NCBI RefSeq assembly: GCF_034931025.1
Contig: NZ_JAYGIL010000013.1
Span: forward strand, 62,001 to 126,000
Source of the DNA: Arcicella gelida
GTDB taxonomy: Bacteria > Bacteroidota > Bacteroidia > Cytophagales > Spirosomataceae
DNA: 64,000 nt
Direction: 5' to 3'
Made by a program: the position numbers and the translations under genes. Positions 36,849-45,386 of the stretch are shown in pieces. The stretch's first letter is position 1. Every line of letters starts with the position of its first letter. A model generated the notes under the pieces. That model did not search any database, was not told the DNA's origin, and was given only the letters and a program-made list of their open reading frames with translations.

Positions 36849-39050
36849 ATGAACAAACTTTTACTTTTATTATCCATAATCCTTATTTCTATTTCATCTT
36901 TTTCTCAAAAGATTAACGAATCCTTTCAGTTCAATATCAAAAAAACAGATACAAAAATCAAAATTGACGGTATTCTTGATGATGAAGCTTGGAGTAAAAC
37001 AGATATTGCCAAAGACTTTTGGATGATGACACCAATGGATACTTCACAAAGTTTAGCACCCACTGAAGTACGCCTTACTTATGATGACAATTTTCTGTAT
37101 ATCAGTGCCGTTTGTCACGAAAAAATTAAAAATAAAGGTTTTGTCGTTGAATCTTTAAAAAGAGATTTCAGCTTTGGGAATAATGATAACTTCTGGTTCA
37201 TCCTTGAACCTTTCAATGATTTAACTAACGGTTTTGTATTTGGAGTAAATGCTGCGGGCGCACAATTTGACGGAATCATTTCTGAAGGAACTAATTTGAA
37301 TGCCAATTGGGACAATAAATGGTTTTCAGAAACTAAGTACTTAGGCGACCGCTGGATTTTTGAAGCAGCGATTCCTTTTAAAACGCTTCGATACAAAGCT
37401 GGAGTAACCAAATGGGGAATGAATTTCAGTAGATTAGATTTAAAATCTGGCGAGAAATCTACTTGGGCTAGAATTCCAAGACAATACTTCAGTATCACAC
37501 TTGCTTATACTGGAACGATGAATTGGGAAACCCCTCCTCCTACTCCTAAAAGTAATATTTCAATCATTCCTTATGCTTTGGGTGGAACAAGTAAAAATTT
37601 TCAAGACGGTTCAGCGACAAGTATCAGAAAAGATGTTGGCTTAGATGCTAAAATCGCTGTTTCATCAGCCTTAAATTTAGATTTAACGGTCAATCCAGAT
37701 TTTTCTCAAGTAGATGTCGATAAGCAAGTAACCAATTTAAGTCGATTTGAATTATTCTTTCCAGAACGAAGACAATTCTTTTTAGAAAATGCCGATCTCT
37801 TCAACAATTTTGGTTTGAGCAGTATTCGCCCTTTTTTTTCAAGAAGAATTGGTTTAGGAGTACCCATTAATTATGGAGCAAGATTGAGCGGAAAAATCAA
37901 TAATAACCTCAGAATCGGTGCGATGAATATCCAAACTGGAACAAGTGATTTGGATAATCGTCCCAGTCAAAACTTTTCGGCTTTAGTACTTCAACAAAAA
38001 GTATTTAGTCGCTCAAACATCAGCATGATGCTTTTAAATAAGCAATCGCTTAATTATGACGAAGTTATCAATAAAGGCTTTAATCAGTACAACCGAAACT
38101 TTGGTTTTGAATACAATTTAGCTTCGGCAAGTAATTTGTGGACTGGTAAAGCCATGTACTTAAAATCATACAGCCCAAATACAAAAGGGGATGATTTTGT
38201 GAGTGCATTTAATGTATATCATAACGGATTGAATTTTTCTGGAAGTATTCAATATGAATATGTTGGAAGCAATTATAATCCTGAAATTGGCTATGTTCCT
38301 CGTGTTGGGTATCATAAAATTGCTATGCCATTACAGTATAATTTTTACCCGAAACAGAAGGGAAGTATCGTTCAATATCATGCTCCCGCTTTCACTTCCA
38401 ATACTTATTGGAATACTGAAAAAGTACTGACAGACTTTCAACGTCAATATTATTACTTAGTTTCCATGAAAGATAGAAGTAGTTTAACTGCTTATTATGA
38501 AACAAATTATATCAAACTACCACGTCCTTTCGACCCAACCAATAAAGGAAGTGATGATAAATTAGCCATCGGTAGCGAACATCATTTTAGTTCTTTTAAT
38601 CTTAATTATTTATCTACACCAAGAAAAAGATATACTTTTGGTTTTACAGGAAGTTATGGAAGTTACTTTGGCGATGGAAAATTACTCAGTATTTCAAGTG
38701 ATTTTGGTTATCGTTTCCAACCTTATGTCAGTTTATCTGCCAATATTAATTATGTTGATATTAGTGATATAAAAATTCCTGTGAAAGACCAAGCTGATAA
38801 AATTGTGAAAACAAATTTCTGGCTGGTTAGTCCAAAAATTGATATTACTTTTACCAACAAATTATTCTGGACAACTTTTATACAGTATAACGAACAGGTA
38901 CAAAACGTAAACATTAATAGTCGTGTACAATGGCGTTACAAACCTGCCTCAGATATATTTTTGGTTTATACCGACAATTATATTCCAGGAAGTTTGAACA
39001 TTAAAAACAGAGCAATTGTATTGAAATTTACTTATTGGTGGCATTTGTAA
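36849..39050 (+). CDS. DUF5916 outer-membrane protein with CBM9-like domain
   Basis: Exported protein of 733 residues. Signal peptide 1-19 (SISSFSQ). Residues about 30-220 are a carbohydrate-binding family 9-like domain (KIKIDGILDDEAWSKTDIA, FLYISAVCHE, WIFEAAIPFKTLRY). From about 235 to the end is DUF5916, a predicted barrel (NPDFSQVDVDKQVTNLSRFE, then FFPERRQFFLENADLF) closed by FTYWWHL. The pair is common in Bacteroidota and thought to sit in the outer membrane; ligand or function is unknown. Confidence 0.88.
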   Translation: MNKLLLLLSIILISISSFSQKINESFQFNIKKTDTKIKIDGILDDEAWSKTDIAKDFWMMTPMDTSQSLAPTEVRLTYDDNFLYISAVCHEKIKNKGFVVESLKRDFSFGNNDNFWFILEPFNDLTNGFVFGVNAAGAQFDGIISEGTNLNANWDNKWFSETKYLGDRWIFEAAIPFKTLRYKAGVTKWGMNFSRLDLKSGEKSTWARIPRQYFSITLAYTGTMNWETPPPTPKSNISIIPYALGGTSKNFQDGSATSIRKDVGLDAKIAVSSALNLDLTVNPDFSQVDVDKQVTNLSRFELFFPERRQFFLENADLFNNFGLSSIRPFFSRRIGLGVPINYGARLSGKINNNLRIGAMNIQTGTSDLDNRPSQNFSALVLQQKVFSRSNISMMLLNKQSLNYDEVINKGFNQYNRNFGFEYNLASASNLWTGKAMYLKSYSPNTKGDDFVSAFNVYHNGLNFSGSIQYEYVGSNYNPEIGYVPRVGYHKIAMPLQYNFYPKQKGSIVQYHAPAFTSNTYWNTEKVLTDFQRQYYYLVSMKDRSSLTAYYETNYIKLPRPFDPTNKGSDDKLAIGSEHHFSSFNLNYLSTPRKRYTFGFTGSYGSYFGDGKLLSISSDFGYRFQPYVSLSANINYVDISDIKIPVKDQADKIVKTNFWLVSPKIDITFTNKLFWTTFIQYNEQVQNVNINSRVQWRYKPASDIFLVYTDNYIPGSLNIKNRAIVLKFTYWWHL

Positions 39051-39065
39051 AAAAGCTATCGGCTT

Positions 39066-39197
39066 TCGGTCGTCGGCTTTCAGATAAATGATTATTGAAA
39101 GCTAATTTTACTCGCAGTTTTTTCGCTGATTGATACGCAGACTAACACAATTTTTTAATCCAAATATGAAGTCAGAAAGCTGAAAGCCGACGACCGA
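39066..39197. repeat. Inverted-repeat intergenic element
   Basis: TCGGTCGTCGGCTTTCAG (39066-39083) is exactly repeated in inverse at 39180-39197. The 96 bp between them holds short CGCAG/CGCTG motifs. The element sits between the DUF5916 and SelW-like genes and is markedly richer in GC than the surrounding DNA. It resembles dispersed palindromic repeats of Bacteroidota; copies elsewhere are not visible here. Confidence 0.85.
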
Positions 39198-39210
39198 TAT
39201 CCTCTTAAAA

Positions 39211-39495
39211 ATGAAACCCAAAATTACCATAGAATACTGTCCAAAATGTAATTGGTTGATGCGTTCAGCTTGGATGGCACAGGAATTACTGACAACTTTT
39301 GTTGAAGAATTAGGAGAAGTAAGTTTACGCCCAAGCGAAGTATCTGGGCGTTTTCAAGTTTTCTTAGAAAATGAAGTAATTTTCGATAGAAAAAGAGAAG
39401 GACATTTTCCTGAAGCCAAGGAACTCAAACAAATTGTTCGAGACCTTGTTTGTCCAGAAAAAAGTTTGGGGCATTCTGATAAAAAAGCTATTTAA
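39211..39495 (+). CDS. SelT/SelW/SelH (Rdx) family protein
   Basis: Thioredoxin-like protein of 94 residues. The redox motif CPKC (Cys10, Cys13) occurs in the first strand-helix turn, with Cys in place of the Sec of animal selenoproteins. WLMRSAWMAQELLTTF and GRFQVFLENEVIFDRKREGHFPEAKELKQ are typical of the Rdx family. The redox partner is unknown. The last 8 bp overlap the convergent HD-PycTM gene. Confidence 0.9.
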   Translation: MKPKITIEYCPKCNWLMRSAWMAQELLTTFVEELGEVSLRPSEVSGRFQVFLENEVIFDRKREGHFPEAKELKQIVRDLVCPEKSLGHSDKKAI

Positions 39496-40702
39496 AAAAA
39501 TACATTGCAATAGCAAATGATAAAACCGATGCTGCAAAACCAAACATAAAAACTGTGTAAGAGACCCTCAGATATTTATATTTTATGCCTAATACTTTAC
39601 CAAGATAATAAATATCTCGAGTCATGCTGGCATACAAAAAATCTGAATCATTCATCATTTCACGCATTCCCCATTCATAATCTTTCAATTCCATTTGGTG
39701 AAAATTACCAAAGAAAAGTAAATTGGCACTTTTCCCTTCAATATCTTCCCTAGAAAATTTTCCAGAAGTAACATTAGGACGAACAGCCAAAATGGCAAAA
39801 ATCGTTGCTACAAGGCAAACAATAGTTAATAAGGCGGTTGGCAAAATTAAATTGGGCCATTCTTCTAACTTTCTAGCCAAAACACTGAGTACCAAAGAAA
39901 TAATAATTGAATTCACCGAAATCATAATATTTGCCTTGTTATCTGCCATGGCTGATAATTGAAAATGGTTTGAGGAAGTCGTTCTGAACATCGTCTCTAT
40001 TCCACGTTCTGGCTTTTTTATTTTTTCTATTTCTTTTCTGACTTTCTTGTCAAACTTACTTTCGTGAGTCTCTGAAATAGTTGGAATGGGAATTTCAAAA
40101 TTACTTTCTCCCTGAAATTCAGCCAATTTCAATATACCTTTTTTCAAATTTTCTTGTTTGGAAACTTCAAAATGTTCTCGGGCATATTCTGTAAAATAAT
40201 GATGATTTTGAATTAATTCTACTGTCGATTCCCACCATTTTTTTTCGCCAATACTTTGTAAGATGGTGCAAAATTCTACTCTCAAAGCTTCCGAATAATT
40301 CATAAAATCAGGTGAAGCCAAATGTGATAAATCGGCATCACAAAGAATCATCTCTTTTTCATTCTTTGGATTTTGAGGCATTTTCGTTGCCTCAATGCAG
40401 CCCAAAACTTTGTTTATACGCTTTTCTGGAACTTCTAAGCCTTCCAAAAACGTTTTCGCCATAAGTTTACTTCTATCCTCATGTTTGATACATCCTTCTT
40501 GATAACCGATGTCATGTAACCAAGCAGCAATCAGAATCGTTTCCAACGCTTTATCTGAAAGGTCAGAAGCTTTACCAATTTCCTCCGAAACTTTTACCAC
40601 ATGTTGGGTATGTCCCAAATTATGATAAATCAATTCCGTAGGTAATTTCTTTAAAATTCCTTCAGCATATTCTTGTACCTTTATGAGCAATTCCGTTTGC
40701 AT
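39488..40702 (-). CDS. HD-domain protein fused to a Pycsar-effector-like membrane domain
   Basis: Protein of 404 residues with two parts. The first (about 25-190) is an HD phosphohydrolase domain: His27, HTQHVV at 31-36, the HD pair His63-Asp64 and the later Asp122/Asp124. The second (about 235-404) has the PycTM/DUF5706 build: SAMADNKANIMISVNSIIISL (about 250-270), two central transmembrane segments and a C-terminal third. PycTM proteins are membrane effectors of anti-phage Pycsar systems, opened by cyclic pyrimidine nucleotides. Here the HD half could hydrolyse a nucleotide signal. No cyclase gene is adjacent; a class III cyclase is 4.7 kb away. Fusion of these parts is known in Bacteroidota; whether this one defends against phage is unproven. 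Confidence 0.8.
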   Translation of the reverse strand: MQTELLIKVQEYAEGILKKLPTELIYHNLGHTQHVVKVSEEIGKASDLSDKALETILIAAWLHDIGYQEGCIKHEDRSKLMAKTFLEGLEVPEKRINKVLGCIEATKMPQNPKNEKEMILCDADLSHLASPDFMNYSEALRVEFCTILQSIGEKKWWESTVELIQNHHYFTEYAREHFEVSKQENLKKGILKLAEFQGESNFEIPIPTISETHESKFDKKVRKEIEKIKKPERGIETMFRTTSSNHFQLSAMADNKANIMISVNSIIISLVLSVLARKLEEWPNLILPTALLTIVCLVATIFAILAVRPNVTSGKFSREDIEGKSANLLFFGNFHQMELKDYEWGMREMMNDSDFLYASMTRDIYYLGKVLGIKYKYLRVSYTVFMFGFAASVLSFAIAMYFFK

Positions 40703-40732
40703 AATAACTTATAACATTAAATAAAAAGCGTA

Positions 40733-41584
40733 ATGATCTCTTCCAAAACTTTAATTCTACTAACTTTCGTTCCATTGTCGTTCTTTTCTTGTGAAAGTAA
40801 AAACAAACACCAAGAAAAAGACATCAAACAAGAAGATGCTGAGGCATTTAAGCTTCAATATAATTTTGAAAATCCTATTGAAAAAATCACCTTACCGAGT
40901 AGTCTTCAAGAAATTTCTGGACTGTCATTTTATAAAAATAATCAATTGGCTTGCATTAATGACGAAGAAGGTAAAGTTTTTATTTTCGACTTTGTTAAAA
41001 AAGAAATTTTACAGACAATTCCCTTCGGCAAAAAAGGCGACTATGAAGGTGTAGAAGTAATTGGAAATGAAGTATTTATACTGAAAAGCAATGGCATAAT
41101 TAAGAGCTTTAAAATTGGAGAAGCTTTTGAAAGAGAAATTGATTGTAGCGACCCAGACGTAATTGAATACGAAGGACTTGGATATGACCCCAAAACTGGA
41201 AATTTACTATTAGCTGCCAAGCAAAGAGTAAAAGATGTTGATAATAAAAAAATGATTTACGCTTACGATTTCAACAGAAAAGTATTGTTTAAATCTATTG
41301 CCATTCCAGAAGAAAAATTAGTAGGGAAAGATGGCAAAAAAATGTTCAGACCTTCAGGAATTGCTGTTCATCCAATTACTCAGCAAGTTTTTATTATTGC
41401 TTCACAAGGAAAGAAACTCTTGATTTTATCAAAAGACGGAGCTAAAGAAGCTTTAGTAGATTTGAGTCCATCACTTTACAAACAACCAGAAGGCATTTGT
41501 TTTACTCCTGATGGAAATCTATTTATTTCATCAGAAGGCGATGGTGGCGATGGCTATATTTTGAAATTTGATTATAAAAAATAG
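40733..41584 (+). CDS. SdiA-regulated-like beta-propeller lipoprotein
   Basis: Lipoprotein of 283 residues with lipobox FFSC (Cys20). The rest is a beta-propeller of the SdiA-regulated domain family: SSLQEISGLSFYKNNQLACINDEEGKVFI, then GDYEGVEVIGNEVFIL, and FRPSGIAVHPITQQVFIIAS, KQPEGICFTPDGNLFISSEG. Proteins of this kind sit in the periplasm or on the outer membrane; some have phytase-like propellers but no catalytic residues are evident. It is divergent from the HD-PycTM gene by 30 bp. Confidence 0.85.
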   Translation: MISSKTLILLTFVPLSFFSCESKNKHQEKDIKQEDAEAFKLQYNFENPIEKITLPSSLQEISGLSFYKNNQLACINDEEGKVFIFDFVKKEILQTIPFGKKGDYEGVEVIGNEVFILKSNGIIKSFKIGEAFEREIDCSDPDVIEYEGLGYDPKTGNLLLAAKQRVKDVDNKKMIYAYDFNRKVLFKSIAIPEEKLVGKDGKKMFRPSGIAVHPITQQVFIIASQGKKLLILSKDGAKEALVDLSPSLYKQPEGICFTPDGNLFISSEGDGGDGYILKFDYKK

Positions 41585-41624
41585 TAACAGTGAAACAGTT
41601 GAGACATTAAATCAAATGTTGGAC

Positions 41625-41655
41625 AACTCATAATTTATAATTCACAATTCATAAC
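41625..41655. repeat. AT-rich AACTCATAATT / AATTCATAAC element
   Basis: AACTCATAATT (41625-41635) followed by AATTCATAAC (41646-41655). The same pair of words makes the inverted repeat at 48037-48091, so both belong to one dispersed family. Confidence 0.6.
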
Positions 41656-41704
41656 TATTAACAAGTCCATTACTAAACCTCAATCTTTATCAACCAAAAA
41701 ATAT

Positions 41705-44700
41705 ATGAAGACAGCTCTCAAACAGCACATCGTTACAGGCTTTAGTATATTGCTTACCATCTTGGGGAATGCAACATTGGGCTATAGTCAAACCACTCCC
41801 AATTACTCTATCTTTTTAATTGGCGACGCTGGCGAACCACCCAAAGCTGACACCAACCAAGTACTAACGCCATTAAAAAGACAAATGCAAAAAGCAGGAA
41901 AAAATTCTTCTGTTGTTTTTTTGGGCGATAATGTTTACCCAAAAGGTTTAAGTAATCTTGATGAACCCAATCGAAAAAATGATTCTACTCGTTTAGCTGA
42001 CCAATTATCAATTTTAAAAGATTATGAAGGAAAACCATTTATCATTCCGGGAAATCACGATTGGCAACAAGGCGGAAAAAAAGGTTGGGAATATATTCAA
42101 AATCAAGAAAAATTTGTTTCTGATTTTTTGAAAAGAGAAGATGTGTTTTTTCCTAAAGGTGGCTGTCCAACCCCACACGAAGTAGCACTAAATGACCAAG
42201 TAACCGCTGTTATTTTAGATACCCAATGGTGGCTTCATCCTTGGAAAAAACCAGAAGCAGAATCTGACTGTGAAGTAAAATCATTAGAGGAAATGCTTGT
42301 GAGTGTGAATGATATTTTAGACAGAAATCGTCATAAAAAAGTAATTGTGATGGGGCATCATCCCATGTATTCGCACGGGTCTCATGGTGGATATTTCACT
42401 CTAGCAGATCATCTTTTACCTTTTCACGAATTAAATGTAAACATTCCTTTGCCAGTTCTTGGCTCAATTTACCCTTTATACAGAACCTTAATTGGTGATA
42501 TTCAAGACATTCCGCATCCAAAATACAAGCAAATGCGTGATGGATTGGTCGGAATTTTTAAGCAATATAAAAATGTTATTTATGCCAATGGTCACGAACA
42601 TAATTTGCAATTGATTCAAAGAGATTCTATCAATTATATTACTTCTGGGGCTGGTTCAAAAAATACGCCTGTGAAAATGGGCAAAGATTCAAAATTTGCG
42701 AGTTCACAAGTTGGTTTTGCTCGTTTAGATTTCTTCGATAACAAAACAGTACTTACTTTTTTAAGTGGCGATGGAGAAAATGGCAAAGAACTTTACTGCA
42801 CTGAAATATTACTGAATACCAATGCTATTGACCCAAAAGATTTACAAACTGCCAAAATACAAACAGAAGGAATTGTTCCTAATCCACTTTATAAAGCGGG
42901 AAAACTAAAAAGTTTTTTACTTGGAAAAAACTATCGTGATATTTGGACGACAGCCATCAAACCCAAAACGATTGATTTTGAACAAGAACAAGGCGGTTTG
43001 AAAGTAATTCAAAGAGGCGGAGGTTATCAAACACTTTCTTTACGTTATCAAAATCCAAAAGGCGAACAATTCGTTACTCGTTCAGTAGAAAAATATCCTG
43101 AAAGAGCCGTTCCAGATGCTATTAGAAGTAAGTTTACAACTGATATTGTCTCTGATCAAATTTCTGCTTCACATCCATTTGCTGCGTTGGTGGCTTCGCA
43201 TTTAGCAGAAGCGGCTGGAGTTTTACACACGAATCCTTCCTTAGTAATTATTCCAGAAAGTAATGTTTTAGGAAATTACAAACGCCTTTTCACCAATCAA
43301 TTAGCACTGTTTGAAGAAAGACCAGAAGGTAGTTTTGGTGGTTCTAAAAAAATTCAGAGTACACAAAAAGTTGTTGAAAAACTCGCAGAAGATAATCATA
43401 ACAATATTGATGAAAAAGAAGTAATCAGAGCCAGATTATTGGATATGTTGATTGGCGACTGGGACCGCCACGAAGACCAATGGCGTTGGGCTGGTTTTGA
43501 AAATAAAAACGACAAAGGACTTACTTATAGACCAATTCCACGTGACCGAGATCAAGCTTTTTTTGTCAATCAAGGGCTTTTACCAACCATTATTTCCAGA
43601 AAATGGATTTTGCCTAAAATTCAAGGGTTCGATTATAAAATCCGTGATGTAGCTGGTTTGGCATTCAATGCCCGATACTTCGACCGCTCGTTTTTGACAC
43701 AATCTTCAGAAAAAGATTGGCTTTCAATGGCAACTGAATTACAACTGAAAATCAGCGATTCTGTCATTGATTCAGCCGTGAGCCATTTTCCAAATTTCCC
43801 AGAACATTCTGCCATTATTGCTAAAAAACTAAAACAACGTCGTAATGATTTAACTACTTATTCTAAAGAACTTTATGAATTTTTAAGTAAAGAAGTTGAT
43901 ATTTTAGGAAGTGATAAAGACGAGTTTTTCTTTGTCAATAGACTAGAAAATGGCGAAACCAAAGTAAGTGTTTACGACCAAAAGAAAAATGGAGAAATAG
44001 GAAGAGTACTTTATGAAAGAACTTTTGAACCCAAAATCACCAAAGAAATTAGAATTTGGGGATTAGACGGCGAAGACAATTTTCAAATTTTGGGAAAAGC
44101 CAACAGAGGCATCAAAGTACGTTTGATAGGTGGAAAAGGGAAAGATATTTTTAGCGATTCTTCAGAAGTGGCTGGTTTCGGTAAAAAGACGCTTATTTAT
44201 GATAAAAAAGACAACACAAGTTTATATTTAGGAAGTGAAGCCAAAGATTTAACAAGTAAGAAAAAGACCGTAAATGATTACAATCGTGAAGCTTTTAAAT
44301 ATGACAGAATAGCACCACTTGCGTCTTTTGCCTTCAATGTCGATGATGGAATTTTTATCGGAACAGGTTTACAGTGGACTCGCCAAGGCTTTAGAAAAGA
44401 CCCATTCGCTTCACAACACAGTATTTCTGGGAATTATGCTTTCGGGACAAATTCATATAATATTTTCTACAAAGGCGAATTTATGGATGTAATCGGAAAA
44501 ACAGATTTTGAGCTAAAAGCTAATATTCAGCAAGGCGGTTTGGTTGATAACTTTTTTGGTTTGAGTAATGAATCTGAATACAAACAAGAAAAAGGCATTG
44601 ATTATTACAGAATTCAGTATGAAAACGAAGAGATTACTGCACTTTTCAAAAGCCGATTTAATAAATTGACTTTGTATTATGGAGCTGTCAAAAACGAATG

Positions 44701-45349
44701 GCATATCAAAGAAAATCCAAAACGGTTTATTCATGAATTCACGAAGTTAGTTCCAAATGGTGATGAAATTTACCAAGACAAGTTTTTTATTGGTTTAAAA
44801 ACTGGATTTGTTCTTGATAATAGAGATAACATCATTTTCCCAACAAGAGGTATTTTATGGAATTTTGATGCTACTTTACAAAGAGGTGCAAACGACGTTA
44901 CTGAAAATAAATATGCAAATTTAAAAACGGATTTATCGTTTTATTATACGTTCAAATTACCAGCGGTTGTTAGTTTAGCGACACGTTTCGGTGGCGGGAT
45001 GAACCTTGCAGATTATGAATTATATCAAGCCAATTCTTTAGGAGGTTTAAGTAATATCAGAGGTTACAGACGTACTCGTTTTTCAGGAAAATCGTCTTTT
45101 TATAATAATACAGAAATTCGTTTGAAAGTTATCAACATCAAATCATACTTATTTCCAGCTTACGCAGGCGTACTTGCATTCAATGATGTTGGTAGAGTAT
45201 GGAATCCAAACGAAAATTCAGAGAAATGGCATCATGGCTATGGGGCGGGTGTTTGGGTTGCTCCGTTCAACATGGTTGTGATTACGGGCATGTACGGAAT
45301 AACCGAAGAAAGTAATTTATTTTCAGTAAAAGCGGGATTATTTTTCTAA
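41705..45349 (+). CDS. Metallophosphoesterase / kinase-like / Omp85-barrel fusion
   Basis: Exported protein of 1214 residues with three parts after a signal peptide (ending GYSQ, residue 29). Part 1 (about 34-360) is a calcineurin-type phosphoesterase with all metal ligands: GDAG (Asp41), GDN (Asp75), GNHD (117-119), GHHP (218-219) and GHEH (297-299). Part 2 (about 410-760) has a kinase-like signature: IGDWDRHEDQW with Asp587-Arg588-His589, then RDRDQAFF with Asp614/Asp616, the spacing of Fam20C/HipA/CotH-type kinases. Part 3 (about 870-1214) is a barrel with GGLSNIRGYR and a C-terminal aromatic end, as in Omp85/BamA-TamA proteins. Parts 1 and 3 are clear; part 2 is inference from motifs. The function of the fusion is not known to me. 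Standalone gene with terminator. Confidence 0.82.
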   Translation: MKTALKQHIVTGFSILLTILGNATLGYSQTTPNYSIFLIGDAGEPPKADTNQVLTPLKRQMQKAGKNSSVVFLGDNVYPKGLSNLDEPNRKNDSTRLADQLSILKDYEGKPFIIPGNHDWQQGGKKGWEYIQNQEKFVSDFLKREDVFFPKGGCPTPHEVALNDQVTAVILDTQWWLHPWKKPEAESDCEVKSLEEMLVSVNDILDRNRHKKVIVMGHHPMYSHGSHGGYFTLADHLLPFHELNVNIPLPVLGSIYPLYRTLIGDIQDIPHPKYKQMRDGLVGIFKQYKNVIYANGHEHNLQLIQRDSINYITSGAGSKNTPVKMGKDSKFASSQVGFARLDFFDNKTVLTFLSGDGENGKELYCTEILLNTNAIDPKDLQTAKIQTEGIVPNPLYKAGKLKSFLLGKNYRDIWTTAIKPKTIDFEQEQGGLKVIQRGGGYQTLSLRYQNPKGEQFVTRSVEKYPERAVPDAIRSKFTTDIVSDQISASHPFAALVASHLAEAAGVLHTNPSLVIIPESNVLGNYKRLFTNQLALFEERPEGSFGGSKKIQSTQKVVEKLAEDNHNNIDEKEVIRARLLDMLIGDWDRHEDQWRWAGFENKNDKGLTYRPIPRDRDQAFFVNQGLLPTIISRKWILPKIQGFDYKIRDVAGLAFNARYFDRSFLTQSSEKDWLSMATELQLKISDSVIDSAVSHFPNFPEHSAIIAKKLKQRRNDLTTYSKELYEFLSKEVDILGSDKDEFFFVNRLENGETKVSVYDQKKNGEIGRVLYERTFEPKITKEIRIWGLDGEDNFQILGKANRGIKVRLIGGKGKDIFSDSSEVAGFGKKTLIYDKKDNTSLYLGSEAKDLTSKKKTVNDYNREAFKYDRIAPLASFAFNVDDGIFIGTGLQWTRQGFRKDPFASQHSISGNYAFGTNSYNIFYKGEFMDVIGKTDFELKANIQQGGLVDNFFGLSNESEYKQEKGIDYYRIQYENEEITALFKSRFNKLTLYYGAVKNEWHIKENPKRFIHEFTKLVPNGDEIYQDKFFIGLKTGFVLDNRDNIIFPTRGILWNFDATLQRGANDVTENKYANLKTDLSFYYTFKLPAVVSLATRFGGGMNLADYELYQANSLGGLSNIRGYRRTRFSGKSSFYNNTEIRLKVINIKSYLFPAYAGVLAFNDVGRVWNPNENSEKWHHGYGAGVWVAPFNMVVITGMYGITEESNLFSVKAGLFF

Positions 45350-45353
45350 AAAC

Positions 45354-45384
45354 AAAAGGAGGGAAATTCAAATCCCTCCTTTTT
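45354..45384. terminator. Bidirectional hairpin terminator
   Basis: AAAAGGAGGGA (45354-45364) pairs with TCCCTCCTTTT (45373-45383), ending two convergent genes. Confidence 0.9.
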
Positions 45385-45386
45385 AC

